Shown in pieces: positions 37,490-46,001 of a stretch of 64,000 nucleotides of DNA. Positions within the stretch are counted from its first letter, which is position 1. Every line of letters begins with the position of its first letter. This DNA is from Leptospiraceae bacterium (GTDB lineage: Bacteria; Spirochaetota; Leptospiria; Leptospirales; Leptospiraceae), in NCBI GenBank assembly GCA_024233875.1, contig JACKPB010000008.1, positions 89,501 to 153,500 of the forward strand. The letters run 5' to 3'. Under the pieces are notes generated by a model. It saw only the letters and a program-made list of their open reading frames with translations, did not search any database and had not been told where the DNA came from. Position numbers and translations under genes: made by a program.

Positions 37490-39136
37490 TCAAGATTGGG
37501 AGAATTCTCTGAATCCTTCCAATACTCTCTTTATACTATCCTGTTGAAAATCTTTGGGTAGACAATCATCAAAACCCATGTCTAAAAATTCTTTTTGATT
37601 TGTCCCGGAAACTTCACCACTCATTAGAATCAAATAAGGTTTTTCTGTGATTTCTAAGTCTTTGATTTTGGTCACCAACTCCTTACCATTCATTTCGGGC
37701 ATATTCAAATCCATAAATATGATATCAAACTTTTCTCTTTGAATTCTTTCAATGGCCTCAATAGGATTCATAAAAACTTGAGAGCGATATCCCAATTTTA
37801 AGAGGTTGTGATTCATAATTCTTCCGGAAATACTTTCATCATCTAAAATCATTATGGAAATATCATTGTGCGGTAGATGGTAATTCTTTTGATTCTTTTC
37901 ATTAGGAATAGTTTCTATCCCTATAGGAACTTCGAACTGAAATACAGAACCAAACTTCAATTTACTCCAGCAGGAAACACTTCCCTGAATTGAGTCCGCT
38001 ATCTTATGAACAATAAACAATCCCAACCCATTGGAAGTCTCTCCGGCTGTCGGTCTGGGAGTTAGTTTTGAAAACTTTTTGAAAAGATTTGACCTGTCTT
38101 TTTGGGATATCCCCGGCCCCCTATCGATGACCCGAACTCTAAACCCCTTCCCTTCCGGGAATGAGACATGGATTGCGACCTCAGAATTCTTAAAGGAGAA
38201 CTTCAGAGAATTAGATAAGAGATTATCGATAACTTGATAAAAACTTCTCTGATCTGTTACAATAGAGTGAGTTTTTTGAGGCTTCTTGAATATTATTTTG
38301 ATATTTTTTTTTGTAGCATGAATGAGATGCATTTCGATGATTCTTTCAATGACATGGATAGGATCGAAACGAACAGGAATGGATTTTAAAATACCTGACT
38401 CAATGGTATTCGTATCCAAGAGGTTTGTAACAAGAGCAATCATATTCATAGTTGAATCACGAATGATCTGGATCTTACTCTGAATTTTTACATTACCGGG
38501 GAAGTCTTCTAGGACATCATCCGATAGAGAACGTATTACAGAAAGTGGATTTTTTAAATCATGAGCGACTATACTTAGAAATTCATTTTTTTCCTTATTT
38601 AGTTCTATCAGATTTTGATTTATGGTTTCTAGCTCATCAGTTTTTTGCATGAGCTGATCCTGGGTTGCCTGCTTTTTTTGAAGTACAATCTTCAATTCTT
38701 CATTCAATCTTTTTTCATGAGTTGATTTCTCTCTGAGCAGAGATTCCCTGATAGATACTGATGTCTCGTCTTTTATCTGAATACTTAAATACTTATTGTT
38801 CTCCAAACGAATCGGACTGATATAAACACTTTGGATCATTGGTTTATCATATTCGTTCTTGATCAGCGGAAAGAGTTGTGAATTTAGAGAGGGAGTCAGA
38901 ATGGATGACTCATTGCGGTCTATTCCTCTCAGGATCATCTTATGAAGTCTGGTGTTTTTTATTACAGGATAGATTTCAGTTAATTTCTTTCCCTGCCAGG
39001 CCTCTCTCTTGAGACCGGAAGCATTTTCAACAAATGAATTCATATAGAGAATATCTAATTCTTCGGAGAGGATTAGATATCCCATAATAGATTGATTGAA
39101 AAGACTATATAATAATTGATGAATATCGCTTTGCAC
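37490..39136 (-). CDS. hybrid histidine kinase (PAS-HisKA-HATPase-REC)
   Basis: 548 residues from GTG 39136. A PAS domain occupies about 10-125 (IMGYLILSEELDILYMNSFV), followed by a long coiled coil (130-185), HisKA with H192 in SIVAHDLKNPLSVI, HATPase_c (IDNLLSNSLKFS, VIDRGPGIS, NGLGLFIVHKIAD) and a C-terminal receiver with D476 (FMDLNMPEMNG). There is no membrane segment, so it should sense a cytoplasmic signal. The start lies one base after the stop of the CheC-like gene, placing it last in a four-gene signalling run. Confidence 0.93.
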   Translation of the reverse strand: MQSDIHQLLYSLFNQSIMGYLILSEELDILYMNSFVENASGLKREAWQGKKLTEIYPVIKNTRLHKMILRGIDRNESSILTPSLNSQLFPLIKNEYDKPMIQSVYISPIRLENNKYLSIQIKDETSVSIRESLLREKSTHEKRLNEELKIVLQKKQATQDQLMQKTDELETINQNLIELNKEKNEFLSIVAHDLKNPLSVIRSLSDDVLEDFPGNVKIQSKIQIIRDSTMNMIALVTNLLDTNTIESGILKSIPVRFDPIHVIERIIEMHLIHATKKNIKIIFKKPQKTHSIVTDQRSFYQVIDNLLSNSLKFSFKNSEVAIHVSFPEGKGFRVRVIDRGPGISQKDRSNLFKKFSKLTPRPTAGETSNGLGLFIVHKIADSIQGSVSCWSKLKFGSVFQFEVPIGIETIPNEKNQKNYHLPHNDISIMILDDESISGRIMNHNLLKLGYRSQVFMNPIEAIERIQREKFDIIFMDLNMPEMNGKELVTKIKDLEITEKPYLILMSGEVSGTNQKEFLDMGFDDCLPKDFQQDSIKRVLEGFREFSQS

Positions 39137-39137
39137 T

Positions 39138-39761
39138 TCAATTGACCATTGAATCTAAGAGATTTTGAACAAACAATTCCAGTATATTGAAATCCAATAG
39201 GAGGATGAGGTATCCGGTTATTTCTTTTGATACAATGGTGAAATCTACATAGCCGGCAATTACGACTTTATCATTTTTGTCTTCCTCTAAATTAGTGTTT
39301 TGATTTACGAATAAGGAAGAGAGTCTTTTCTTTACAAGTACCGGTATAGTTCCTTCAAATTGAGTTTTTAATATATCTGATATACAACTTACAAAAGAAT
39401 TGATGATTACATTTCCTATCTCTAAAAGTGCATCTTCTTCAAGATCTGTCAATTCATCGAGATCGACCGACCTGTTTAAAAATGTCCTTACCAGTTCGAG
39501 ACTTTTGTCCTCAGTAAATATCAGCTTAGCTTCGGCTTTGATAAGATTGTCCTGAAAAGATTGTGTGAGGGCGCAGATATCGTCCTCGCTACTGATATTC
39601 AAAGTAGATATCAATTCCTCCGATGACAAACAGAGTACACGGGGAATTGAAAGAGTGATTTCTTCATTGATCATTTCACTCAGAGATGCAGCTGCCTGCC
39701 CCATCCCCAAATTGAAGATCTCCTGAAGTCCATCTCTTTGAAGTTCAGTCAATAAATACAT
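39138..39761 (-). CDS. CheC-type chemotaxis phosphatase
   Basis: 207 residues, the CheC length. Both phosphatase motifs of the CheC/CheX/FliY family, D-x3-E-x2-N, are intact: D10-E14-N17 (RDGLQEIFNLGMGQAA) and D110-E114-N117 (EEDALLEIGNVIINS). Two active sites predict a CheC that dephosphorylates CheY-P. It starts two bases after the stop of the adjacent CheY-like gene, making that protein its probable substrate. No CheD gene is present in the window. Confidence 0.9.
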   Translation of the reverse strand: MYLLTELQRDGLQEIFNLGMGQAAASLSEMINEEITLSIPRVLCLSSEELISTLNISSEDDICALTQSFQDNLIKAEAKLIFTEDKSLELVRTFLNRSVDLDELTDLEEDALLEIGNVIINSFVSCISDILKTQFEGTIPVLVKKRLSSLFVNQNTNLEEDKNDKVVIAGYVDFTIVSKEITGYLILLLDFNILELFVQNLLDSMVN

Positions 39762-39763
39762 GT

Positions 39764-40129
39764 CTAGGATACCATATCCACAATCATTCTAACTACTTTC
39801 TCATTGATAGGTTTCTGAAGAAAAGAGATTCCCTGGGATTCTACTTTGTCCCTAATGGATTGCTGAATATTCGCAGTAAGGATAACAATTTTTAAGTTTT
39901 GTTTGATTTCTTTTAATTTTAAAGCCAGCTCCAAGCCGTTCATTTCAGGCATATTGAAATCCAATGAGATCAGGTCAAAATCCTCATTCACAATAAGATC
40001 CAGAGCTTCCTGAGGGCTTCCCAAATCTGTAATAGAGATACCAGGATTTACCCTTCTCATCATCTCACGAATTGTAAGACGAGCGACCTTGCTATCATCA
40101 ACGACTAAAACTTTTTTGTTTTCACTCAC
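39764..40129 (-). CDS. CheY-like single-domain response regulator
   Basis: 121 residues from a GTG start with AAGG upstream. All receiver residues are present: D11, D12 (VVDDSKVAR), phospho-acceptor D57 (ISLDFNMPEMNG), the switch Thr in VILTANI and Lys in FLQKPIN. No output domain, so it signals by binding partners. Its place between a receiver-like gene and a CheC phosphatase suggests a short-lived phospho-signal, either to the flagellar motor or to the adjacent kinase pathway. Confidence 0.93.
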   Translation of the reverse strand: MSENKKVLVVDDSKVARLTIREMMRRVNPGISITDLGSPQEALDLIVNEDFDLISLDFNMPEMNGLELALKLKEIKQNLKIVILTANIQQSIRDKVESQGISFLQKPINEKVVRMIVDMVS

Positions 40130-40242
40130 TTTGATACCTTTGATTAGAATATTTACAGTATTCCTTTTTTGATTTTTATGGAAACTAAAATTTCAGAACT
40201 TTTTTCCTTAATTATTTATTCAACAAACTCAAGTAAAATTAC

Positions 40243-40641
40243 TCAGAGAAATGGTTGTTTTTCTCCGGCCAGTGTAGTTGGAAAAAATATAACTTCTCCT
40301 CTCTTCAGGGGCACCTTGGGAATCATCCAGGTAATACCGGCATAGATTGGAAGTAAAAACTTACCCAATCCCATCACTCCGGGAGCATCAAATCCTGTGG
40401 TGGCGATTATGATCTTTCCGGGATATCCTTCTTTGAAAACTTTTCTCACGAATTGAAGACCTGAGATTTGTGTTTCCATAGTGATATCACTAATGATTGC
40501 AGTGAATTCACCTGATTGGTATTTTTTATATCCTTCTCCTGCGGAGAAAGCTCTTTCGGTAGGTATATTTTTATTTTGAAAATAAATTTCTAAATTTTTT
40601 GCATAACGGTCATTATCGTCTACAATAAGTATTTTTTCCAC
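40243..40641 (-). CDS. single-domain response regulator, diverged C-terminus
   Basis: 132 residues from GTG 40641 with GAGG upstream. The N-terminal two thirds is a normal receiver (D8, D9, phospho-acceptor D52 in IISDITMETQISG, switch Thr in IIIATTGFD). Beyond strand 4 it departs from the family: the segment GLGKFLLPIYAGITWMIPKV precedes the Lys and the usual helix 5 is replaced by a proline- and glycine-rich tail ending in AGEKQPFL. Separated by 113 bases from the CheY-like gene on the same strand. Confidence 0.85.
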   Translation of the reverse strand: MEKILIVDDNDRYAKNLEIYFQNKNIPTERAFSAGEGYKKYQSGEFTAIISDITMETQISGLQFVRKVFKEGYPGKIIIATTGFDAPGVMGLGKFLLPIYAGITWMIPKVPLKRGEVIFFPTTLAGEKQPFL

Positions 40642-40882
40642 TCTCTACCTCTTAAGGATTTTCAAATCCCACTCTTACTTGAGAAAATTAAAAAATGATA
40701 AGCAATTGAATTTCTTAAAGACCATAGTTTGAACCAATCTTGGAAATTCTAGAAATATACAGTGGAAGGTGGAAATGTAAATTTATTTTTCTTTACTAAT
40801 AGAATTCGTCTCACTCTGATTAGTGAATTTAAAAAATCTGGATATCGACTGAGCCTTCTGGCCCAATCGATAGTTTTTGGAT

Positions 40883-41461
40883 TTATTCGAAATTTTTTGA
40901 GGCAAACTCCCAATTGACCAATTTCCAAAATGCTTCCACATAATTGGGTCGAGCATTTCTATAATCAATGTAGTAAGCGTGTTCCCAAACATCACAGGTA
41001 AGGATAGCTTTCTTTCCATCCTTGAGGGGTGTATTGGCATTCGATGTACTTTCTAAAGCCAAACTTCCATCGGAATTTTTGACCAACCATGCCCATCCGG
41101 ATCCAAAAGTAGTGATCGCAGTTTGAGAAAACTTTTCTTTGAAGTCAGCAAAGGACCCAAAAGATTTCTTAATTGCATCTGCCAGTGCACCGGAAGGTTC
41201 CCCTCCCCCTTTAGGAGATAGGCAGTTCCAGTAAAATGTATGGTTCCAAACCTGTGCAGCATTATTGAATATTCCACCGGAAGATTTTTTGATGATATCT
41301 TCCAGGCTCATGTTTTCAAATTCAGTGCCCGGAATGAGTTTGTTTAAGTTCACAACATAAGCATTGTGGTGTTTTCCGTAATGATATTCTATAGTTTCTG
41401 CTGAAATAGTCGGTGCCAATGCATCTTTAGCATAGGGCAGTTCGGGTAATTTGTGTTCCAT
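40883..41461 (-). CDS. sodB: iron-type superoxide dismutase
   Basis: 192 residues. Metal ligands H27, H74, D157 and H161 (TCDVWEHAYYIDYRNARP) are present, and AAQVWNHTFYW with Q70 points to the iron form. It converts superoxide to hydrogen peroxide and oxygen in the cytoplasm. The ATG follows a strong AAGGAG. A 15-base palindrome of the PerR/Fur 7-1-7 type lies 25 bases upstream of the start. The gene has its own promoter region facing away from ssrA. No catalase or peroxidase gene is adjacent. Confidence 0.96.
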   Translation of the reverse strand: MEHKLPELPYAKDALAPTISAETIEYHYGKHHNAYVVNLNKLIPGTEFENMSLEDIIKKSSGGIFNNAAQVWNHTFYWNCLSPKGGGEPSGALADAIKKSFGSFADFKEKFSQTAITTFGSGWAWLVKNSDGSLALESTSNANTPLKDGKKAILTCDVWEHAYYIDYRNARPNYVEAFWKLVNWEFASKNFE

Positions 41462-41485
41462 AAATTCTCCTTAATGGTTCTATTT

Positions 41486-41500
41486 TTAGAATTATTCTAA
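41486..41500. promoter_or_regulatory. PerR/Fur-like operator upstream of sodB
   Basis: TTAGAATTATTCTAA is a perfect 7-1-7 inverted repeat, differing from the Bacillus PerR consensus TTATAATNATTATAA at only one symmetric position in each half. It lies 25 bases upstream of the sodB start codon, where it would cover the -10 region. The regulator is inferred. Confidence 0.6.
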
Positions 41501-41586
41501 AATAACTCGTAATATACAAGAACAATTTAATAAAATACTTGTTTTTTTATCCACTAGATATTTTTTTTAGTCTAATATAGTGAAAC

Positions 41587-41933
41587 GGGGGCGACTTTGG
41601 TTTCGACTGTTGTAAGCAGATTTATAGTGGCATGTAGGGGTGAGAGTCCTCTTAAAAACTTTCAAAACAGTAAACGCAAACAACGAATACGCTTTAGCAG
41701 CTTAATATAAGCTCTAACGGGAATCAGCTTTACCCACCCGGTGGGCTGAGGACTGTCACTAAACGGGTGGCTGAACTCTCCGGTTCTTGGCTTAGGAGTG
41801 AACAGTACAAAAGCCAGTAGACTTTGAACTCCCGGTTATGGGTAAAACAAAGTTGAATATTCATACATAACCTAAACATGTAGAGGCTGTAGTGAAGCGC
41901 AATAGGACGCGGGTTCGATTCCCGCCGTCTCCA
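41587..41933 (+). ncRNA. ssrA: transfer-messenger RNA (tmRNA)
   Basis: The 5' end GGGGGCGACTTTGG pairs with CGTCTCC at the 3' end to form the acceptor stem; discriminator A at 41933, with CCA not encoded. The T-arm is GGACGCGGGTTCGATTCCCGC. The tag frame at 41670-41705 reads VNANNEYALAA then TAA, so the degradation tag ends in the ClpXP-type ALAA. GC-rich pseudoknots follow (for example CCACCCG and CGGGTGG). A TAATAT sequence eight bases upstream is a plausible -10. The RNA rescues stalled ribosomes with SmpB. It is followed directly by T7. Confidence 0.97.
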
Positions 41934-42058
41934 TTTTTTTCAAATTTTACCACACAATCCGGGTTAAGCAGATTGGAAAATAACGGAAGAGTTCTATTTT
42001 TTTATAGTAGAAAAGATTCCTATTCTTTCCATAGCCTTATGATGGGATTTCAATAATT

Positions 42059-44083
42059 ATGCATCCGGCCTACGCGTTCATCTTACCCTTAAAAGATCCT
42101 GTTATTGTATTCACAATCGTCCTGGCGATCATTTTACTTTCTCCAATTATCCTAAGACAGTTCAAACTTCCGGGGATTGTTGGATTGATCTTAGCTGGTG
42201 TCATCTTGGGTCCCAATATGACGGGGATTCTGGAAAGAGATGCTTCGATCAAACTTTTCGGAACTGTGGGAATCATTTATATCATGTTCACTGCCGGACT
42301 GGAAATTGATATGAATGAAATCCGTGAGAATCGACTGAAAATCATAGGATTTGGTTTGTTGACCTTTCTCTTTCCGCAGATTCTGGGGACCGGAATCGGG
42401 TACTCTTTCCTCAACTTTAGCCTGGCTTCCTCTATTTTATTCGGTAGTTTATTTGCTTCTCACACTCTCCTAGCCTTTCCTATCGTCACCCGATACGGGA
42501 TTACCAAAAATGAAGCAGTCACTATCGCAGTCGGAGGAACTATCATTGCTGACGTAGGAGCTCTACTCATTCTGGCTATCTCAGTAAATGCAAACTCAGG
42601 AAACAATAATCTTACCTATTGGATAAAATTTTCCAGCTACATTGTTCTCTACTTGATCTTCACTTTTAAATTGCTTCCCTTATTGATCCGATGGTTCTTT
42701 AAGAATGTCGAATCTGATGGGATTACTGACTACATCTTCTTATTGTTCATAGTATTCTTATCTTCTTTCATTGCAGAGCTGGCCGGGATGGAACCCATCA
42801 TAGGAGCCTTTTTTTCCGGGTTGGTTTTGAATTCTTTTGTTCCTAAGGTTGGACTCTTGATCAATCGAATTCATTTTACCGGTTCGGCCATCTTCATTCC
42901 GTTTTTCTTAATCTCAGTGGGAATGCTTGTGGATCTCTCCATATTGTTCTCCGGACTGAGTTTTTGGATCACCATGATCACAACCATTTTGATCGTAATT
43001 GTCTCCAAATGGTTGCCTGCTTGGATTTTCCAAAAAGCCCTTTCTTTCAGTAAGGATGAAAGAGGTATCATATTTGGATTGACCCTACCCCATGCGGCTG
43101 CGTCTCTTGCTACGGTCCTGATAGGCTATGACATCCAACTCTTGAATCAGGATGTGCTCTATAGCACTATCATTATGGTTCTGGTCACAAGTATGCTCGG
43201 TTCTCTAATTTCAGAAAACTCAGGAAAACGAATCGCATTCAAAGAAGAAATCAAATTTGTAAACCAGGAAGATTTGAAGCAAAGGATCCTGGTTCCAATA
43301 GCCAATCCTGAGACTATAGATAGGCTGGTCGACATTGCAATCATGATTCGGGATCCTCAGAGTCGGGAGCCCATCTACCCGCTAAATGTGGTTCGGGATT
43401 CCGATCAAGTTCATTCCGATATAGCTCTGGGTGAAAAAAAGCTAAAAACTGCTGTGGAAAGAGGGTCAGCCTCCGGAATTCCCATTCAAATCATTTCCCG
43501 GGTAGATGTCAACATTCCTGCAGGAATCTTAAGAGCGATCAAAGAACTCAACATCACAGAACTAGTAATGGGATGGAACGGAAAGCCATCCACAAGAGAA
43601 AAAATTCTCGGCTCGGTATTTGATCAGCTCACCAAATCCTATCACAATATGATTTGGGTTTACAAACCCGAAAAGCCATTGAATGCCACCAAACGTGTTG
43701 TTGTAAACATTCCACCCAACTCACTCTATGAACTGGGTTTTTTTGAAATCATGAAGAGTATAAAGCAGATGAGCAGTGCTATCGGAGCCGGAATGGTAGT
43801 CTGCAGCGGAAAAGATGGAATCGAGTTCCTGGTTCAAAATTTAGACACGATCAAACCCAAGGTAAAGATCACTTACCGTGAGATAGATACCTGGAGGGAT
43901 TTTATTCTTTCACGAAACTGGACTCCGGACGATCTGATGATCACTCTGAGTGCCAGAGAGGATACTCTTTCCTGGACAACCGAACTGAACCAGATGACCA
44001 GAACCTTTGCCAGAACTTTTAAAAACCAGAGTTTTATCATAGCCTATCCATCACAGAAAATGGATAGTTTGGAAGAAATCTGA
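42059..44083 (+). CDS. CPA2-family cation:proton antiporter (Kef-type) with C-terminal USP-like domain
   Basis: 674 residues. The first 390 hold about 12 membrane segments with family motifs LPGIVGLILAGVILGP, FTAGLEIDMNEI, SLFASHTLLAFPIV, IIADVGALLIL and ELAGMEPIIGAFFSGLVLN. The acidic pair expected for exchange is represented by D in IIADVGA. From about 410 a cytoplasmic region resembles two universal-stress-type folds (RILVPIANPETIDRLVDIA and RVVVNIPPNSLYELGFFEIM). No RCK/TrkA-N domain is seen, unlike KefB/KefC. Probably exchanges Na+ or K+ for protons. ATG start with no clear ribosome site. Confidence 0.9.
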   Translation: MHPAYAFILPLKDPVIVFTIVLAIILLSPIILRQFKLPGIVGLILAGVILGPNMTGILERDASIKLFGTVGIIYIMFTAGLEIDMNEIRENRLKIIGFGLLTFLFPQILGTGIGYSFLNFSLASSILFGSLFASHTLLAFPIVTRYGITKNEAVTIAVGGTIIADVGALLILAISVNANSGNNNLTYWIKFSSYIVLYLIFTFKLLPLLIRWFFKNVESDGITDYIFLLFIVFLSSFIAELAGMEPIIGAFFSGLVLNSFVPKVGLLINRIHFTGSAIFIPFFLISVGMLVDLSILFSGLSFWITMITTILIVIVSKWLPAWIFQKALSFSKDERGIIFGLTLPHAAASLATVLIGYDIQLLNQDVLYSTIIMVLVTSMLGSLISENSGKRIAFKEEIKFVNQEDLKQRILVPIANPETIDRLVDIAIMIRDPQSREPIYPLNVVRDSDQVHSDIALGEKKLKTAVERGSASGIPIQIISRVDVNIPAGILRAIKELNITELVMGWNGKPSTREKILGSVFDQLTKSYHNMIWVYKPEKPLNATKRVVVNIPPNSLYELGFFEIMKSIKQMSSAIGAGMVVCSGKDGIEFLVQNLDTIKPKVKITYREIDTWRDFILSRNWTPDDLMITLSAREDTLSWTTELNQMTRTFARTFKNQSFIIAYPSQKMDSLEEI

Positions 44084-44087
44084 AGAA

Positions 44088-44122
44088 CCTAAAAAGCCTC
44101 CGTTTTCTGAAAGCTTTTTAGG
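44088..44122. terminator. hairpin between antiporter gene and convergent small secreted gene
   Basis: CCTAAAAAGC and GCTTTTTAGG form a perfect ten-pair stem with a 15-base loop in the 48-base gap between two convergent stops. The A/T runs in the arms let either transcript end in a U-run within the stem, as in bidirectional terminators. Confidence 0.65.
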
Positions 44123-44131
44123 CTAAAAAAA

Positions 44132-44440
44132 TCAATGGAGCTGTTTGGCCAATTCTTCATAATCCTTTGCGATTTTCTCTAGTGCTTCGGCTTCTTCCAG
44201 CATTTCCTGTTTGTGTTTGATCTGAGTCTGAGCCTTTCCTCCCTTCCTTGTTTTGGCCATTTTTCTCAGTCTTTTTGCCATAGCTTTTCTTTGTTTTGCT
44301 TCAGAAAGGATATAGTCTTTTACTGCTTTTTTTTCCTGAGGGGATTCAGCTTTTTCCACCATTAATTTTTCAATTTCCTCAACACCATGCACAGAAATTG
44401 TACAGAAGGCGAGTATTACTAGCAATATGATTTTTTTCAT
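44132..44440 (-). CDS. small secreted coiled-coil protein
   Basis: 102 residues. A signal peptide (MKKIILLVILAFCTISVHG) is followed by a highly charged helical region rich in Lys, Glu and Ala (QRKAMAKRLRKMAKTRKGGK, EMLEEAEALEKIAKDYEELA) that should form a coiled coil. Periplasmic or outer-membrane-associated location is inferred. No family recognised. ATG at 44440 with GGAG six bases upstream. Confidence 0.78.
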   Translation of the reverse strand: MKKIILLVILAFCTISVHGVEEIEKLMVEKAESPQEKKAVKDYILSEAKQRKAMAKRLRKMAKTRKGGKAQTQIKHKQEMLEEAEALEKIAKDYEELAKQLH

Positions 44441-44840
44441 AAAAAATCTCCTTAATTAAACTTTGGGTTACTTACTTTTTAAGCAAAGAACGTACCTAAA
44501 CTTAGATTTTTCTCTTTAGTTTTGAATCTAAATGCAAGTGCTTAGTGCAAAACTAGGATTGGGTAGGTTCTTTCCTATTCTTTAGAATAGAAAACTTAGA
44601 ATTTGTTTTTTACTTTTTAGAAGTATTATAGAAAATTTGAACGATTTAGAGTTTGGAAAGGCATTGCGAACGTAAAAATTGTATAGTTTTCTAAATGAAT
44701 TGGGTTGGGGACCTCTTGTACATAAGATTAGGAAGAACCAGTCCGGAGTACAACCTTTTTCACTTCTTCTAGAAATGAGCTTCTAATAAAAATCAATAAA
44801 AAAGATTCTCCGGCCAATTGGACTCCCGAGAGGAAGGGTT
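44441..44840. other. 400-base intergenic region
   Basis: Holds the promoter side of the small secreted gene and the 3' side of the TerB-like gene, both on the minus strand. AT-rich; TTCTAGAA is a short palindrome near 44770. I see no coding frame, tRNA or conserved RNA element. Confidence 0.5.
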
Positions 44841-45305
44841 CTATTTGAATTGTGACTGAATTCCTTTCTGCTTGTCCTCTGAAAGCTTCAAAAGTCCACC
44901 CAATTCGGACAAAAACTCCAACTCTCCTTTAGAGATGTCTCTATCCCCTGTGTAAGCAGCAAAACATGCCAATTCATAACAGAGTTCCTGTTTATTGTCT
45001 TTTTCAAAAAACTTTGTGATCTTATCTAAGGCAAGTGGATGGCTGGCGGATTTTTTGGCTTTTTCTAGAAATTCTTCCGGTTTGTATCTATCCTGAATCG
45101 GTCGAAAAACATCTATTGAATAGAGTTCTTTCACCCTATCGGCAAACCAGACTTTTTCTTCATAATTGAGAACTCCGTCCGATCTGAGTGCTCTGAGGTA
45201 TAGGCTCACATAAACTTCAATTAGATAATCATCAGTGAGTTCGGTTTGGACTTTCTTGATATAATCCGAAAAGTTTGTTCCGGAAGGATTTAAATTTTCT
45301 TTCAT
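44841..45305 (-). CDS. TerB-like helical protein
   Basis: 154 residues, all helical. The arrangement of acidic helices (SLYLRALRSDGVLNYEEKVW, ELACFAAYTGDRDISKGELE) resembles TerB/DUF533 proteins, in which paired D-G-x-x-x-x-E helices bind metal or mediate stress signalling. The match is by pattern only. No other ter genes are present, so tellurite resistance should not be assumed. ATG at 45305. Confidence 0.65.
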   Translation of the reverse strand: MKENLNPSGTNFSDYIKKVQTELTDDYLIEVYVSLYLRALRSDGVLNYEEKVWFADRVKELYSIDVFRPIQDRYKPEEFLEKAKKSASHPLALDKITKFFEKDNKQELCYELACFAAYTGDRDISKGELEFLSELGGLLKLSEDKQKGIQSQFK

Positions 45306-45414
45306 AGCATTTTTACCTGAGATTCAAAGAATCAAATTTGAAAAGATGATTCAAGCAGGATTTTCTCAATCAAAGGATTTCTAAAGGGAAAATTTTAGAC
45401 GAAAATGAGACTTT

Positions 45415-45448
45415 ATTCCAACCCGGTATTCTGATTTCGGGTTGGAAT
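45415..45448 (-). terminator. hairpin downstream of the chalcone-isomerase-like gene
   Basis: ATTCCAACCCG and CGGGTTGGAAT form a perfect 11-pair stem with a 12-base loop, 44 bases after the stop at 45492 of the minus-strand gene. No T-tract follows on that strand, so a transcript-stabilising role is equally possible. Confidence 0.6.
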
Positions 45449-45491
45449 CATCTGCAGTCCTAAAGAAGGGACTTTAGTATTTGGGGTAAGA

Positions 45492-46001
45492 TTAGAGTTT
45501 TGACATCAATTGATTTGTAAGCTCGGGTTGATCGATCTTTCCAAACCAAATTTTCCAAGTAGCTTTCATAAAATCATCTCCGGCTACGCTGGAGCTCTTT
45601 CCTTTATAAGAACAGGTAGTAGTTTTGGATGCAGAATCATAGCTGATTGTAATCACATCGCCCTCTGAGAGATCTCCTTTGAGAGGAGTGCTGAATTTGT
45701 TCATATTTCCGGTATTATTGTATCCATTCAATTTGAAGGCATCATTGATAGCGGATACAATTTTTGCTGAGTCTACATCTCTAAGCATCTTTAGAATGAA
45801 CTTCTTGTCGGTGTCTGCATTGATCACAGCGGATGCACTTTTCTCGGATTTATCTTTCATTTGATGTGTGATTGAATAAACTTTAACAGAAACAAAGGCT
45901 ATTTTTTTTACACGAATTCCGCTACCTGTTGTTTCCAATGCCGAAAGGGATAGAGTCGTCAAAAAAAGGAAAATGGATATGAATTGAAAAATTTTTTTCA
46001 T
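45492..46001 (-). CDS. periplasmic chalcone-isomerase-like protein
   Basis: 169 residues with a signal peptide (KKIFQFISIFLFLTTLSLSA). The mature part matches the bacterial chalcone-isomerase-like fold: GSGIRVKKIAFVSVKVYSIT, LRDVDSAKIVSAINDAF, GDVITISYDSASKTT and the C-terminal KIWFG followed by LTNQLMS. In bacteria these proteins are secreted and of unknown substrate; true chalcone isomerase activity is not expected. ATG at 46001 with AGGAG upstream. Confidence 0.85.
   Translation of the reverse strand: MKKIFQFISIFLFLTTLSLSALETTGSGIRVKKIAFVSVKVYSITHQMKDKSEKSASAVINADTDKKFILKMLRDVDSAKIVSAINDAFKLNGYNNTGNMNKFSTPLKGDLSEGDVITISYDSASKTTTCSYKGKSSSVAGDDFMKATWKIWFGKIDQPELTNQLMSKL

Noticed and set aside
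44841..45305. Tellurite resistance locus
   Set aside because: Only one TerB-like protein is present, the similarity is by helix pattern alone, and no other ter genes occur nearby.
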